This document shows, piece after piece, positions 1 to 10,404 of a DNA stretch of 64,000 bases; within the stretch, counting starts at the first letter, position 1; each line of letters opens with the position of its first letter. The DNA is from Paulownia fortunei (Eukaryota; Streptophyta; Magnoliopsida; Lamiales; Paulowniaceae): assembly GCA_019321725.1 (NCBI GenBank), contig CM033108.1:2922001-2986000 (forward strand), written 5' to 3'. Position numbers and translations under genes: made by a program. The notes beneath the pieces were generated by a model, which did no database searches, had not been told where the DNA came from, and saw only the letters and a list, made by a program, of their open reading frames with translations.

Positions 1-533
1 TTTAAGATTTTAACAAACTATGTTAGTTTTAAGTATATTAATTATAAAATTATCATTACTAATATCTTTTAAATTTTATAATATTATTTTATCAAAATAA
101 ACACCATATTTTTAAAATAAAATCTAACATTTTTAAAATAATGGCTAACTGAGAATATTGAAGGTGCATCTTAATTATAAGAAGAAAATTAATTAAGGAA
201 AAGTGTGCTACTGTTAAAACTTCAAAAATTAATTTGAATCCTTGCTCCACTATTTTTGAGAAATTGATTATTGTGTATCTTGATGTATGCACAAAACTAC
301 TAGCCATATCTTGTCTCAGAAAAAGAAAATTGGACCAGATTTCTGAAAACATATACATTCAAGTTTAGTCATGTATTATGTTGGTTGACAAAAATTATTG
401 ATCGTTTTCAAACTATAGGAAAAGGGAAAACAAAAGAGAAAACATTTTAGCAATGTTACCAATTACAAGTATAGTTTTTATAGCTGAAGAAGTAAAATTT
501 TATCCTCTGAAAGACGCGCCTCGCGCGCGCGCG

Positions 534-572
<39 letters not shown>

Positions 573-1110
573 GAATGTATATATTGATGTGCATAATAAT
601 TTGAGTCTAAATATATAGAAAGACCCAATCCAACGGACTCAAGCTTAAGAGGTTAAGAAAACCTACTATTGGATGCACCCACCCTTTCATATGATAGTAT
701 AACTCTTACTCGAATAATTATAAATACTCGCACTCTATTATATTAAGGTACTTAAAATTTATTTTGTATGTTACAAACTTTGTGCATTATTTGGTATTTT
801 ATGATTTATATTGACTTCATCACAAGAGGGTCATTATTGAGACAACCCTCGCTCAATCGAAGAGGAGTTAATTTTCGTTTGTCCAAACATCCAATAATAT
901 AATTTGTAATAAAAGATCACGTGTGAGTAACTTAAATCTATTCAAAACACTGATGTATGTAACTATTGCTATATAGCCGATGGAGCATTGATGTCGACTG
1001 GTAACAACCTTATCAAGGCCAAGAAAACTTTGGTCTAAAGATGACGTTTCAAAATCTTAAAGTCATGGGTTGGAGTTGCAATAGAAATATGAATATTTTT
1101 CTCTACTTTT
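1..1110. other. AT-rich intergenic DNA with a compound microsatellite
   Basis: No gene is supported here. The short open frames in this stretch have no recognisable domain and the base composition is plain AT-rich spacer. The only ordered structure is the alternating purine-pyrimidine tract listed separately. Confidence 0.6.
514..572. repeat. Compound (CG)n-(CA)n-(TA)n microsatellite
   Basis: A tract of alternating purine and pyrimidine moves from CG steps to CA steps to TA steps within about 60 bp. Such tracts are simple-sequence repeats. The CG/CA part has the sequence character of DNA that can adopt the left-handed Z form, and the TA part can extrude or melt. No gene start lies close by. 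Confidence 0.9.
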
Positions 1111-1229
1111 TACAGTAATTGTTTGTTAATGGTTTGTCCTTGTAAAATATGGATTGATAATTATAAATTTGTGTTAGATAACTTATAAATATAATAATAT
1201 ATTTGATTGCTTCATTTGAAAAAAAGAAA

Positions 1230-2300
1230 AGAAAAAGAAAACTTATCTAGGGTTTGAGTAAAGAGCCCAAACTTTTCTTGCTTAGTTTCTTACTTTTGAC
1301 AACTCTCCTGTAATAACTTTTGAAACAACAGAAATGATCACAAAGAAAATGTAGCCCAGAATAGCAGGGATATTTATTACCAGCTTGTTGTAGATGACCA
1401 GGTTTTTTCTATTATCTGTTTGGGCCTTGAGTTTTACTGAACTCTTTTTCTACTGCGCACAAATTACAGAAACCCAATGGGCGAAATCGGAAGGATAACT
1501 TTTCATTATTTCTGAAAAAAGAACATTATGTAATTAAAGTCATCCTGTTAATTTGGCATTCTTTCTAGGAAAAAAATAACCAAAATTTTCTCTTCAAATT
1601 ACTTTTTTTTTTTTTTCGTGTTTAGCTTAAAAATCCCAAAACAAGATTTTCCTTTAAATTAAGAATTGCAGATTGATTTCAGGCTTCATGCCTATATCAC
1701 ATGAACAAAAGTGAGCCATTTCACTTCAGTAAAAGATCCATCAACAAGAAAACGAAAATTAAGGAAAGAAAACATGGTTTACATAGTCAATTTATTAGAA
1801 ATTGATGCACATTTCTAAAACTTTTAGAAAATATAAATAAGTATAGAAAATTATTAAGAAAGCTTTCAAGAAAAAAAAAAGAATATTACAAATATCTAGT
1901 AGTATATATTTAAAATGTTCTGGAAGAAACTTAAAGTATCTCTCCTACAATCTCCACGGTCCATTTAAAGAGGTAGATATAGAGATGGATAGTATAAATA
2001 GAAAGTGAATATTTTTATAATGAATGTTTTGGGAAAACTCTGTTACAAATATCTAGTAGTATATACAATCTTGAAGAAATTTAAAGACATCTCCGACAAA
2101 TACAATCTTCATTGTCCATTTAAAGAGATGGATGAGGTGGATAGTATACCATTTAAAGAGGAGGTGGATGAAATGAAAAGTATAAATAGATAGTAAGACG
2201 TAATCACAAACTCAACAAAAAAATTGATAAATAAAAAAATAAAAAATAATACTTATTTTTCTTCCACATTCTATCTTCTTCACATAATTATTTATACAAC
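1230..2300. repeat. Copy A of the CAF1 segmental unit, downstream flank (diverged)
   Basis: This stretch aligns by eye, with many substitutions and small indels, to the DNA downstream of the CAF1 genes in copies B and C (about 17210-17850). Shared landmarks are the segment reading 'gagcccaaacttttcttg', the one reading 'acttttgaaacaa', and the 'aaacccaatgggcgaaa' segment near 1471 (B: 'gaagcccaatgggcaaa'). It shows that the relic CAF1 at 2.3-3.9 kb arrived as part of a larger duplicated block and not as a retrocopy of the coding region alone. Confidence 0.65.
1885..2195. repeat. Local imperfect tandem duplication (about 150 bp unit)
   Basis: Two adjacent segments, beginning near 1889 and 2046, share the string 'acaaatatctagtagtatata' in slightly varied form. 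They continue through 'gtccatttaaagag' and 'gatagtata' to a common 'agtataaatagat/aaag' end. Inside the second unit a 'ccatttaaagagg' segment is repeated again. The short open frame across it looks like a product of the repeat and not a gene. Confidence 0.6.
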
Positions 2301-2304
2301 ATGT

Positions 2305-2630
2305 TCCATCACAATCCATACAACTTATATTTAAACTTTCTTTTACTTCCTCATAACATACATCATCTTCCCATTCAAATAATTCTTTTTCAACTCCTGC
2401 ATTGGTTAGCAAATTGTAGGAATCAAATTCTTCAAATTATAAACTCCACTTCAAACGACTTGTCATCAATCATCCTAAATTCGTTCAAATCATCCAGCAA
2501 TTTTCTCCCGATTTGAATCATACGTGAAAAATGATCACATCACATCAGATTTCTGCAGAACGAACTCACCCTTATCCGTAACTTGAAAAGCAAAGCAAAG
2601 TCACGAGAGTCAATTCCTTCTTTGAAAAAT
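2305..2630 (-). pseudogene. CAF1 deadenylase relic (copy A), C-terminal part
   Basis: Read on the minus strand this is a decayed paralogue of the C-terminal half of the CAF1 genes at 17847-18683 and 21700-22536. Matching landmarks include the 'ccatacaactt' 3' coding end, the segment around 'cccattcaaataattctt', the 'tcaaatcatccagcaattttctcccg' region, and 'gcaaagtcacgagagtcaattcc'. It carries internal deletions and many substitutions and has no open frame of useful length. Its upstream continuation is at 3776-3900, beyond an inserted foldback element. It is non-functional. Confidence 0.7.
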
Positions 2631-3769
2631 TGATCATGTACCTTCTAATTAGGTTCATTTAGTATTTTATATCCTAAAATTAAAAATTTGGCGGATTGCA
2701 CCTTCATATTAATATTTTTTTAGTATAATGCACCCTAAAATAATTTTTAACTAAAATTGGAGGATAAAATAATCATTAACTATTAATTCTCTCTATTTTC
2801 TTCTCAATTTTCCTTCATTTGTAATTTTCTAATTTTTTTAAAACCTAATATAATTTTAGTTAAATTAGTTCAAAAAATCTAATTTTAATATTAACAATAG
2901 TTATATTTTTTAATTTATTTATAAAATAATAATTATTTCACATATATTACGTTGTTAAAAATATAACTTATTGAAATATATAAAAATAAAAGGCATAATA
3001 AAAATTATTTAACAAAAGATTTTAGTTTTACAAATAGAATAAAAAATTATAAATAGAATACCTCTTATTTGATAAATATTAGTTTTCTATATTTTTGTTA
3101 TATTTAATGATTGTTTTTATGCGAATATGGTTGTTTGGAGTTTTACCAAATATAATACTTTACAAATCTAAATAGTCATATCCATATAAAAAACAACAAT
3201 TAAATACTACAAAATATAAAAAATATATTTTTTATTTTCAATTTTTTTTGTTCCGTATGTAAGCTAAAAATAATTATTTTTTTGGTATCAATAATCTATA
3301 TTTTTAACAACATATTATATGTGAAGTAATTTATAGTTTTGTAAATAAATTAAGAAAATATAATTATTACTATAGTTTATTAAATAATTTATTATTATTT
3401 TTTTATTATCATCTCAATAAGCTATATTTTGATAATATTAATATATGTGAAGTAATTTATAGTTTTGAAAATAAATTAAGAAAATATCATTGTTGTTAGC
3501 ATTAGAATAAAATTTTAACGAACTAATTTAATTAAATAATAATAATTTTTTAAAAAAATTAGCAAATCACATATGGAGGGAAGATGAGGCCAAAAATAGA
3601 TATAATTAACAATTATTGACCATTTTACCTTTTTATTTTGATTAGAAATTATATAGGGTGCATTGTGCCAAGAAAATGTTAATTTAAGGGTACAATTTGT
3701 CAAATATTTAATTTTAGGGTGTAATGTACCAAATGAACCTAATTGAAGGGTATAAAATACCAATTACCC
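2628..3769. mobile_element. Foldback (long inverted repeat) element inserted in the CAF1 relic
   Basis: The two ends are inverted copies of each other. The left end runs through 'taattaggttcatttagta' and the right end, reverse-complemented, through 'caattaggttcatttggta'. The match continues inward through 'cctaaaattaaa', 'ataatgcaccc', 'attaaattagtt' and 'tcacatatatta', to a centre near 3150-3170. The whole element is therefore one imperfect hairpin with arms of roughly 500-600 bp. The right arm also holds an internal duplication (around 3307-3365 and 3437-3490). There is no transposase frame, so it is non-autonomous, of Mutator-like or foldback type. Its target duplication could not be fixed. 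Confidence 0.75.
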
Positions 3770-3775
3770 AAAAAA

Positions 3776-3912
3776 TAAATTTCCATATGTATTGGAATCA
3801 TTTTGAAAGTGTGGGAGATTATCGTGGGAGTGAGTACGAGTTGAACGAGCAAAGACAAAAGTACAAGTTTTAAGATGAAGATGATATAGAATTCTAAACA
3901 ACATTCACTGTC
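3776..3912 (-). pseudogene. CAF1 deadenylase relic (copy A), N-terminal part
   Basis: This matches the N-terminal half of the intact CAF1 genes. 'ccatatgtattggaatc' corresponds to 'ccatatgtattgggatc' in copies B to D, 'gtgggagattatcgtggg' to 'gcgggagattaccgtggg', and 'atatagaattctaaac' to the segment just downstream of the start codon. About 150 bp of coding sequence is deleted inside it. It is cut off on its upstream side by the Copia element, whose LTR begins at about 3916. Confidence 0.7.
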
Positions 3913-3915
3913 AAT

Positions 3916-4130
3916 TAATAGTCGATCTTCCTCAACCACCAAATCTCCCATTTGAATTCCAAGCAAGATTTTAATTTTAAATTTTGTAATCTTTATTTTG
4001 TTCCTTCATTTATTCCACTGTTGTAGGTATTGTTATTTTTTTTATCTTGCAATCTCTCTGTATATATATCAGCTCTTCAATGAATGAATGGTGGAACCAT
4101 TTTTATACTCAATTTAGCCTAAACTTTTAT
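3916..4130 (+). repeat. Copia 5' LTR
   Basis: This is the direct repeat partner of 8347-8576. Both begin with 'taatag(t/c)' followed by 'gatcttcctcaac' and end in a 'gcctaaa..ttta' segment. The 5' LTR lacks a stretch of about 40 bp present in the 3' LTR. The substitutions and indels between the two show that the insertion is not recent. Confidence 0.85.
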
Positions 4131-4199
4131 ATGGTATCACAACCAATACATCTACAACAGCTTTAATCATAGCCCAAAACGATCTTGTTGCTGCCAATC

Positions 4200-4890
4200 C
4201 AATTCCTGTTGCTACCAACCCAATCATAGCTTTGAACCCATCGAATCAAATTGTGGCGATTAATGCAGCCACTCAACTTCCACTTAAACTCACAAAAATA
4301 AATTATCCTTCATGGAGTGCAATTTCAGTCTTTGTTGTTTGGATATGATCTTGAAGGTTATATTGATGGAACCCTCATCTTGCCTCCACCTACCATAGCC
4401 AACCGTGATAATACTGAAACCACACCTAATCCTGCATACCGTTTATGGAGAAGACATGATAACTTACATTTTCATGCCATGCTAGCATCTGTTTATGATA
4501 ATATAGTCCCTCTTATCACTTTTGCAGGTTCTGCAGCCGAAGCATAGAACCATTTGGAGAGAACATATGCAAGTAAATCCTACACTCGTGTCATGGGTCT
4601 TTAGGAGATCCTTGCCAACGCCACCACTGAAAACATAAGCATTGTTGACTATATGCAAACTATGAAAAACATATCCAAAACTCTTGCCCTCACTAGCTTA
4701 CCAATATGCAATGATGAATTGATTCATGTTGCACTCAAAGGTCTTGGTTCCCAATTCAAGAATATTGTTGCAGCAATCTGTGCTCGAGATTTACTCATTT
4801 CCTTTGAAGAATTACATGACAAATTAGCTAATTATAAGATGACTTTAAAACGTAATGAGCCCAAGTTCGAAACGACACCAATCACAACAT
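4200..4890 (+). pseudogene. Copia gag (UBN2-type), broken
   Basis: Two main open pieces (about 4317-4545 and 4653-4890), plus flanking frames, encode a UBN2/Retrotran_gag-like capsid. The 'YPSWSAQFQSLL' signature is near 4300 and the 'DYMQTMKNISKTLAL' helix near 4650. Stops separate the pieces, including a TAG just after 4540 and another near 4600. The zinc knuckle lies further downstream in another frame with one cysteine codon followed by a stop. It belongs to the Copia element and has no host role. Confidence 0.8.
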
Positions 4891-5639
4891 AATTCAATTC
4901 GAGAAACAACTACAACAATAAAGGAAGTGACTCTAATTTCAAAATCAACAAGACTGCACAGGTTGGAAACAAGTTTCAAAATCAAGGGAATTTCAACAAC
5001 AAAAATTATCATGGCAATCAAAATTACTCTCATCCTGGCAATCCATCATTCAACAATCAATTTTGGCACCCTCAATCCAATAATTAATTTTGACGTTCTC
5101 AATCCAACCATAATCAGTCACGCATTATTTGTTAGCTATGTGATAAACCTAGTCACGTTGTTAAGTTTTGCAAATCTCCACCTCATCCATTTCCTACCAC
5201 ACAAGCAAACTTTATACATACCACTCCTGGACTCACCAACAATGATAATTTGATAGTTGATTCTGGAGTATCTCATCACATTACCTCTGATGTATGGATT
5301 CTCTTAGTACACTTGAAATATTATGGTAATGATGATATCATTATTGGCGATGGTAATCAAATTCCTATAACTCATCTTGGTTCCACTAATCTGGTTACTT
5401 CCGATTCTATTTTTTAATTAAATAATATTTTGTATGCACTAAAGATTAAAAAAAAATCTCTTATATGTATCTCAATGTGGCCACAAAAATAACTCATCTA
5501 TTGAATTCTTTCTTGATTGTTTTGTTGTCAAGGATCTAACCAAGGCATCTCTCATGCAAGGACCGAACATGGGGCACATGTATGAATGGCCGTCTTCTTC
5601 CAGCAACAACAAAATAGTCCATGCATTCCACACCACAAA

Positions 5640-6523
5640 GTCATATTTGAGTCAATGACACTCTCGTCTTGGTCATCCATCATTTAAAATTCTTAAATAT
5701 CTTATGTCTGTTTTGTCTTTACCATTATCGGAGTCTAGCTTTATTCATTGTAATTCTTGTCTTTCTAATAAAAGTCACAAACTTTCATTTGGGATCTCAT
5801 CTATCTCATGTGACAAACCGCTTGAACTTTTATATATTGGTGTTTGGGGTCCTGTACCAATTGAATCATTCGATCATTTTCATTATTATGTTATGTTTGT
5901 GGATTACTATACCAAATATACTTGGCTTTAACTAATGAAACACAAATCTGATGTCACTTCTATATTTGAGAGATTTAAAAATATGGTTGAAATTTTTTTC
6001 AATACCCGGATTACTGTTGTTTACTCAGATGGGGAGGGGGGAATATCAAGGTCTTGTTTCAACACTGAATAAACATGGTATTCAATATTTAAAATCTCCT
6101 CATCATACGCTAGAACTTATTGGTGCTGCCAAGCGATGCCATCGTCATATTATCAAAACCAGGTTAACTTTATTACACCATGCCTCCATGACTCTCACTC
6201 ATTGGTCCACTACTTTTCAAACAACTACCTATCTCATAAATTGTATTCCGACACCTATCATTGATAATCAATCTCTATTCCTTAAACTTTTCCACAAATC
6301 CCCAAATTACCTCAAATTGCATATGTTCGGTTGCTTGTGTTATCCTTGGTTATGCCTATATAACACCAATAAGTTACAACCTCGGTCTTGTCCTTGTATG
6401 TTTGTCAGCTACTTCACAGAGCATAATTCCTATAGGTGTCTTGATCCACAAACCAATTGGGTCTTTGTTTATTGTCATGTTATTTTTGTTGAACATCAGT
6501 TTTCCTTTTCCAAAAATTCATAA
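5640..6523 (+). pseudogene. Copia integrase, broken
   Basis: The segment opens with an H-x-R-L-G-H-P GAG-pre-integrase motif and a C-x2-C pair near 5750. A catalytic-core strand ending in 'YYTKYTWL' follows near 5910, then a stop. A different frame carries the rest of the core and the C-terminal region (5951-6523), including a 'MFGCLCYP' and a 'YRCLDPQTN' segment typical of Copia integrases. At least one frameshift lies in the G-rich run near 6030. It is non-functional. Confidence 0.8.
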
Positions 6524-6929
6524 TCATCTCATATGGTTCAAACAGATTCTCTCTCCAAGTAGGCTATCCTAGATTCTCTACCCCATTATTCAGTCACAAG
6601 TTTCAATTCTTCAACATCCTCACCCCTCAATTATTCGACTCTTGTTGCATCGATGCCAAGCTTCATATCAAATCAGGTAAGTATATCTTCCTTACATTCT
6701 CCATCTACACTGGTTCAACCATCTTATTCTATGATCACAAGATCCAAAAATAATATAACCAAACCAAATCAAAGTACTGTCTCACCACTAGTTTCACTCT
6801 TGATCAAACAGAACCTGCCTCTTTCACCCAAGCCCAAATATCACCTTAGTGGCGTCAAGCCATGTGTGAGAAATTTGATGCCCTGGTTCACAATCATACT
6901 TGGCCTCTAGTTCCTCCTCATCCCTCATA

Positions 6930-7850
6930 GAACATTGTTAGTTGTAAGTGGATTTTACAAGATTAAATAAAACCTCGATGGGTCTATATCTCGCTATAAA
7001 GCAAAGCTTGTTGCTAAAGGTTTTCACCAACAACCTGGCATTGACTTCCATGATACATTCAGCTCGGTTGTTAAACCGACCACAATTCGAGTCATCCTCA
7101 TCATTGTTGTTAATCAGACTTGGCACATTCACCAACTCGATGTGAATAATGCATTTCTTCAAGGATCACTTTAGGATGATGTCTATATTCAACAACCTCA
7201 GGGGTTTATTGATGCCTAACGACCTACTCATGTATGTAAGCTTCATAAAGCTTTCTATGGACTTCGTCCAGCACCACGCGCCTAGTTTAATAAACTTCAA
7301 GGCTTTCTTCTTTTAAATGGGTTCACTAATTCCATTCCGATACTTTATTATTTATTTATACTGATGGCCCACTCACAATGTTTCTACTTGTGTATGTCGA
7401 TGATATTCTCCTCACAAGTAAATTTTCATCACTTCTTGATAAATTTATTAGCTCCTTTACACAACTATTCTCTCTTAAAGACCTTGGTTCTCTCTATTAT
7501 TTTCTCGATGTTGAAGCTCTCACCATAAAAGATGGTCTTTTTTTGTCCCAACAAAAGTACATCCGTGATCTATTACATCGCACCAACATGCTTGATTCTA
7601 AGGAAGTCTCTAGTCCAATGAGCTCTACAGAACTACCTTGCATCCATGATGTTAGCCCTTCTGCAGATGCTACCGTGTATCGTCAAATAGTATGTGTCAT
7701 GCAATATATTTCATTGACGCGACCAGATATATCATTTGTCATGAATAAACTTTCACAATTTATGTACCAGCCTACTATACAACATGGTTCTGCTGTAAAA
7801 AGGGTGATCCGCTATCTCAAAGGCACATGTACTTATGGTATTCTCATTTA
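6930..7850 (+). pseudogene. Copia reverse transcriptase, broken
   Basis: The polymerase domain is readable in pieces: the 'YKAKLVAKGFHQQPGIDF' region near 7000, 'WHIHQLDVNNAFLQG' near 7120, the active-site Y-V-D-D at 7393-7404, and the thumb/connection up to about 7850. Several stops (for example near 7170 and 7215) and at least one frame change separate the parts. The longest uninterrupted piece is 7378-7848. Confidence 0.85.
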
Positions 7851-8222
7851 AAAATCTGACTCTCTTAATCTACATGCCTTTGCCGATGCGGACTGGACTA
7901 GTGATGTCATTGACTGTGCTTCCACCTCAGCATATCTTGTGTTCTTGGGTGCCACACCAATCAGTTGGAGTTCTAAGAAACAGAAAACTATCGCTCGCTC
8001 TTCCATGAAAGCAGAGTACCGATCAGCAACTTCATTTGTTGCCAAAGTTAATTGGATTCAAAACTTATTGTCGGAGCTCCATTTTCTGCTTTCTACTATT
8101 CCCACTATCTACTGTGACAATGTAGGAGCTACATACTTGTATTCCAACCTAATTTTTCATTCTCGAATGAAATATATTGCAATTGACTTCCACTTTGTTC
8201 ATGATCAAGTTGCTAAGAAATA
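7851..8222 (+). pseudogene. Copia RNase H, broken
   Basis: A frame following the reverse transcriptase holds Copia RNase H features: an 'ADADWT' segment near 7880, 'ISWSSKKQKTIARSS' with the following A-E-Y near 7965-8020, and 'IYCDNVGA' near 8110. A stop at 7849 separates it from the reverse transcriptase and a stop at 8221 ends it. The 3' purine tract and LTR follow. Confidence 0.82.
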
Positions 8223-8346
8223 ACTTTGTGTTGCTCACACCGCCGATCAACTTATTGATTCCTTAACCAAGCCTTTGTCTAGCCAACCATTTCTCAGACA
8301 ATACTTCAAGATTGGTGATATTGCGGTACACCAATCTTGTGGGGCA

Positions 8347-8576
8347 TAATAGTTGATCTTCCTCAACTACCAAATCTCCAAATTCCAAGCAAAATTTGAA
8401 TTTTAAATTTTGTAATCTTTATTTTGTTCCTTCATTTATTCCATTGTTATTGTTATTTTAGTTCCACTTTTAATGGTTTATACATAGGAACTGATCTTGC
8501 AGTCCTATGTATATCAGCTCTTCATTGAATGAATAGTAAAACTATTTTTGTACTTAATCTAGCCTAAAGCTTTATA
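8347..8576 (+). repeat. Copia 3' LTR
   Basis: This is the direct repeat partner of 3916-4130, directly preceded by the purine-rich 'gtggggca' tract. It retains a middle segment (about 8455-8510) that the 5' LTR has lost. A five-base target duplication could not be recognised with confidence. Confidence 0.85.
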
Positions 8577-8589
8577 CGAATGACGTTAA

Positions 8590-10245
8590 GATATATTATG
8601 AATATGAAAAGTCCAAAAAAACTAATTTTGGGAATTTTTTCTTGATATATCGAATAAATTTGGTAAGACACCTTTCATTTTTCTTAAAAGATGGAAAGTA
8701 TTTGGAAAAATATAACAATAATTTCCTAATTCATGACTTGATGGAATAACAAAGAATTAATAAAAAAGACAAAAATCACAAATAAACTATTCAAATCTTG
8801 TTTCTTTGAGTTGCTCTAAGATTTTTACCCAATCCACAAAATACTAAAGAAAAATATATGTACTTGAAGATATTATAGTATTTAAATTTATGTACTTTGC
8901 TACAGGTACAAATTTGTCGTTTTATAGATTTTCTAGGAGAAAGAGAAATCACACTTAGAAGTGTTTGACTAATATATTTTTAGAGTTTATAGTATAATTT
9001 TTTATTTTAAATTAATATTTTATTTTATATTTTATTTTGGAGATACAATACAATCACCGAATAATAAAATTATTAAATAATATTTTTTTAAAAAAAGTAA
9101 AGTTTAAAGGTGATGACTGATTTCACACTTTCATTTCTTTTGAAAGCGTGGATCCACGTTTTACTTAAAAACTTTAATCCTTTTCCAATTAAGGTAGATC
9201 TCTAACATTTCTTTTAATCCACAATAAAAAATTAAAAAAGCCGAGAGCATATGGCAATGGGTTCATTTCTCTAGTCAAAATGAACTGCAGATTTTTATTC
9301 ATCAAACAAACCAACACACAGTTGTGTTAGATACTCCTTCCCTCTACTTGTAATTATTGCGAGAAGTAATAAAACTAATGCGGAATTTCATGGGCTGAAA
9401 AAAGTTGTGTCAAATATTTTTTCATTTTTTATATTTCATCTACACCTTGAAAATCTTAAAAAATAAAAATAAAAAACATGGAGTGAATTCACGTTTTTTT
9501 TATTTTACTTGTAATGCGTCCGTTGCATATAATTTATATAATTATAATAAATTAGTTTTATTATTTAATAATATGTTTGAGTAAAATTAATATATTAAAT
9601 GATACTTCATAAATTAAAAAAATTAAATAAAATATAATCAATAAAAAATAAAATATTTTAAAATATTTCATAAACTAATTATTAATTGATATGACATTAT
9701 AATAAACTAAGAGACTCTATTCCATTTCATACTTTGTAGGTAGTACTTGTTCTCTATAAATTGAATAAATTTAATAAATTAAAAAAATCTAAAGATTAAG
9801 TAAGATAGATAATTAATATTAAAAAAATATTTATTTTACAACATAAATTAAATTGCAATTTAGCTATATTTCTTTTTTAATGATGAATGCATGTGAAACT
9901 AAGTGAAAGAATTAGGTTTTAGGATAAAAATTAAGTAAAATACATATCTAAAATTTAAGGATCTACATTTATTTATCAGTTTTTATATATTATTCGGTGT
10001 GCATACAACTCATACATAATATTATTAAACTACTTTAATTGAGTATGATAATTCTAAGTAATCAAATTATTTTTTCTTTAATTATTTGTATACTAAAATT
10101 TTCTTTACATTATATATGATTGTTAGGTATTAAAAATTTGTGACACAGTGAATCATGTTTCAATATTGTTTTTCCCTAATAAAAATAAAATTTTAGTTAC
10201 TACTAATAATATATAATGTATTACTTAAGAAAAAAATATTTGTAC
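8590..10245. other. AT-rich spacer; first part is CAF1 copy A upstream flank
   Basis: From about 8610 to 9030 the sequence aligns loosely with the DNA upstream of the intact CAF1 genes (about 18790-19310). Shared marks are 'aaataaatttggtaag', a 'tttcctaattcatgacttgatgga' segment, and 'cccaatccacaa.ata'. This places the Copia insertion inside the copy A promoter/5' region. From about 9050 to 10245 there is only AT-rich DNA without a supportable gene. Confidence 0.55.
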
Positions 10246-10404
10246 CTACACTAAAAACTTATTTATATACAATATTTTTAGTCTATATCTTCTTCTTACA
10301 TTTGAGGTGTCTTGTTTAATCAAATACTGGTTATAGATATTGAAGTTTCTTTGAAAAGAGCAATATATAATTAGCATTGACAATACACTAAATGATGCAA
10401 ATAG
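10246..10404 (-). pseudogene. Helitron helicase relic, C-terminal end
   Basis: On the minus strand this continues the Helitron (PIF1-type) helicase from 12541-13680, across the solo LTR. It carries a conserved 'LY-I-AL' segment (10350-10370), the counterpart of the family's 'LYVALSR' motif VI. A D-T-S-N and a K-I-L-Y stretch follow, as at the end of plant Helitron helicases. A stop lies just before motif VI and the final arginine is changed, so it is dead. Joining 12541 to 10404 while keeping one copy of the 5-bp target site restores the reading frame. Confidence 0.8.
10400..10404. repeat. Target-site duplication of the solo LTR (left)
   Basis: 'aatag' here is repeated exactly at 12541-12545, directly flanking the LTR. 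Confidence 0.9.

Larger units (their letters stand above)
3916..8576 (+). mobile_element. Degenerate Ty1/Copia LTR retrotransposon
   Basis: A full-length but inactive Copia element. Direct LTRs flank a tRNA-iMet-type primer site ('tggtatcac', 4132) and a purine tract ('gtggggca', 8339). The internal order is gag, protease, integrase, reverse transcriptase, RNase H, which is diagnostic for Copia. Visible marks are a UBN2-type gag, a CCHC zinc knuckle near 5130-5170, a protease D-S-G triad near 5255, an integrase zinc-binding and catalytic region (about 5650-6520), the polymerase Y-V-D-D at 7393-7404, and RNase H at about 7860-8220. Many stops and frameshifts break every frame. It lies in what was the promoter/5' region of CAF1 copy A, because CAF1-unit homology resumes at about 8600. 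Confidence 0.92.

Noticed and set aside
3911..8581. Target-site duplication for the Copia element ('tcaat' against 'cgaat')
   Set aside because: Only three of five bases match and the LTR ends are blurred, so it was not called.
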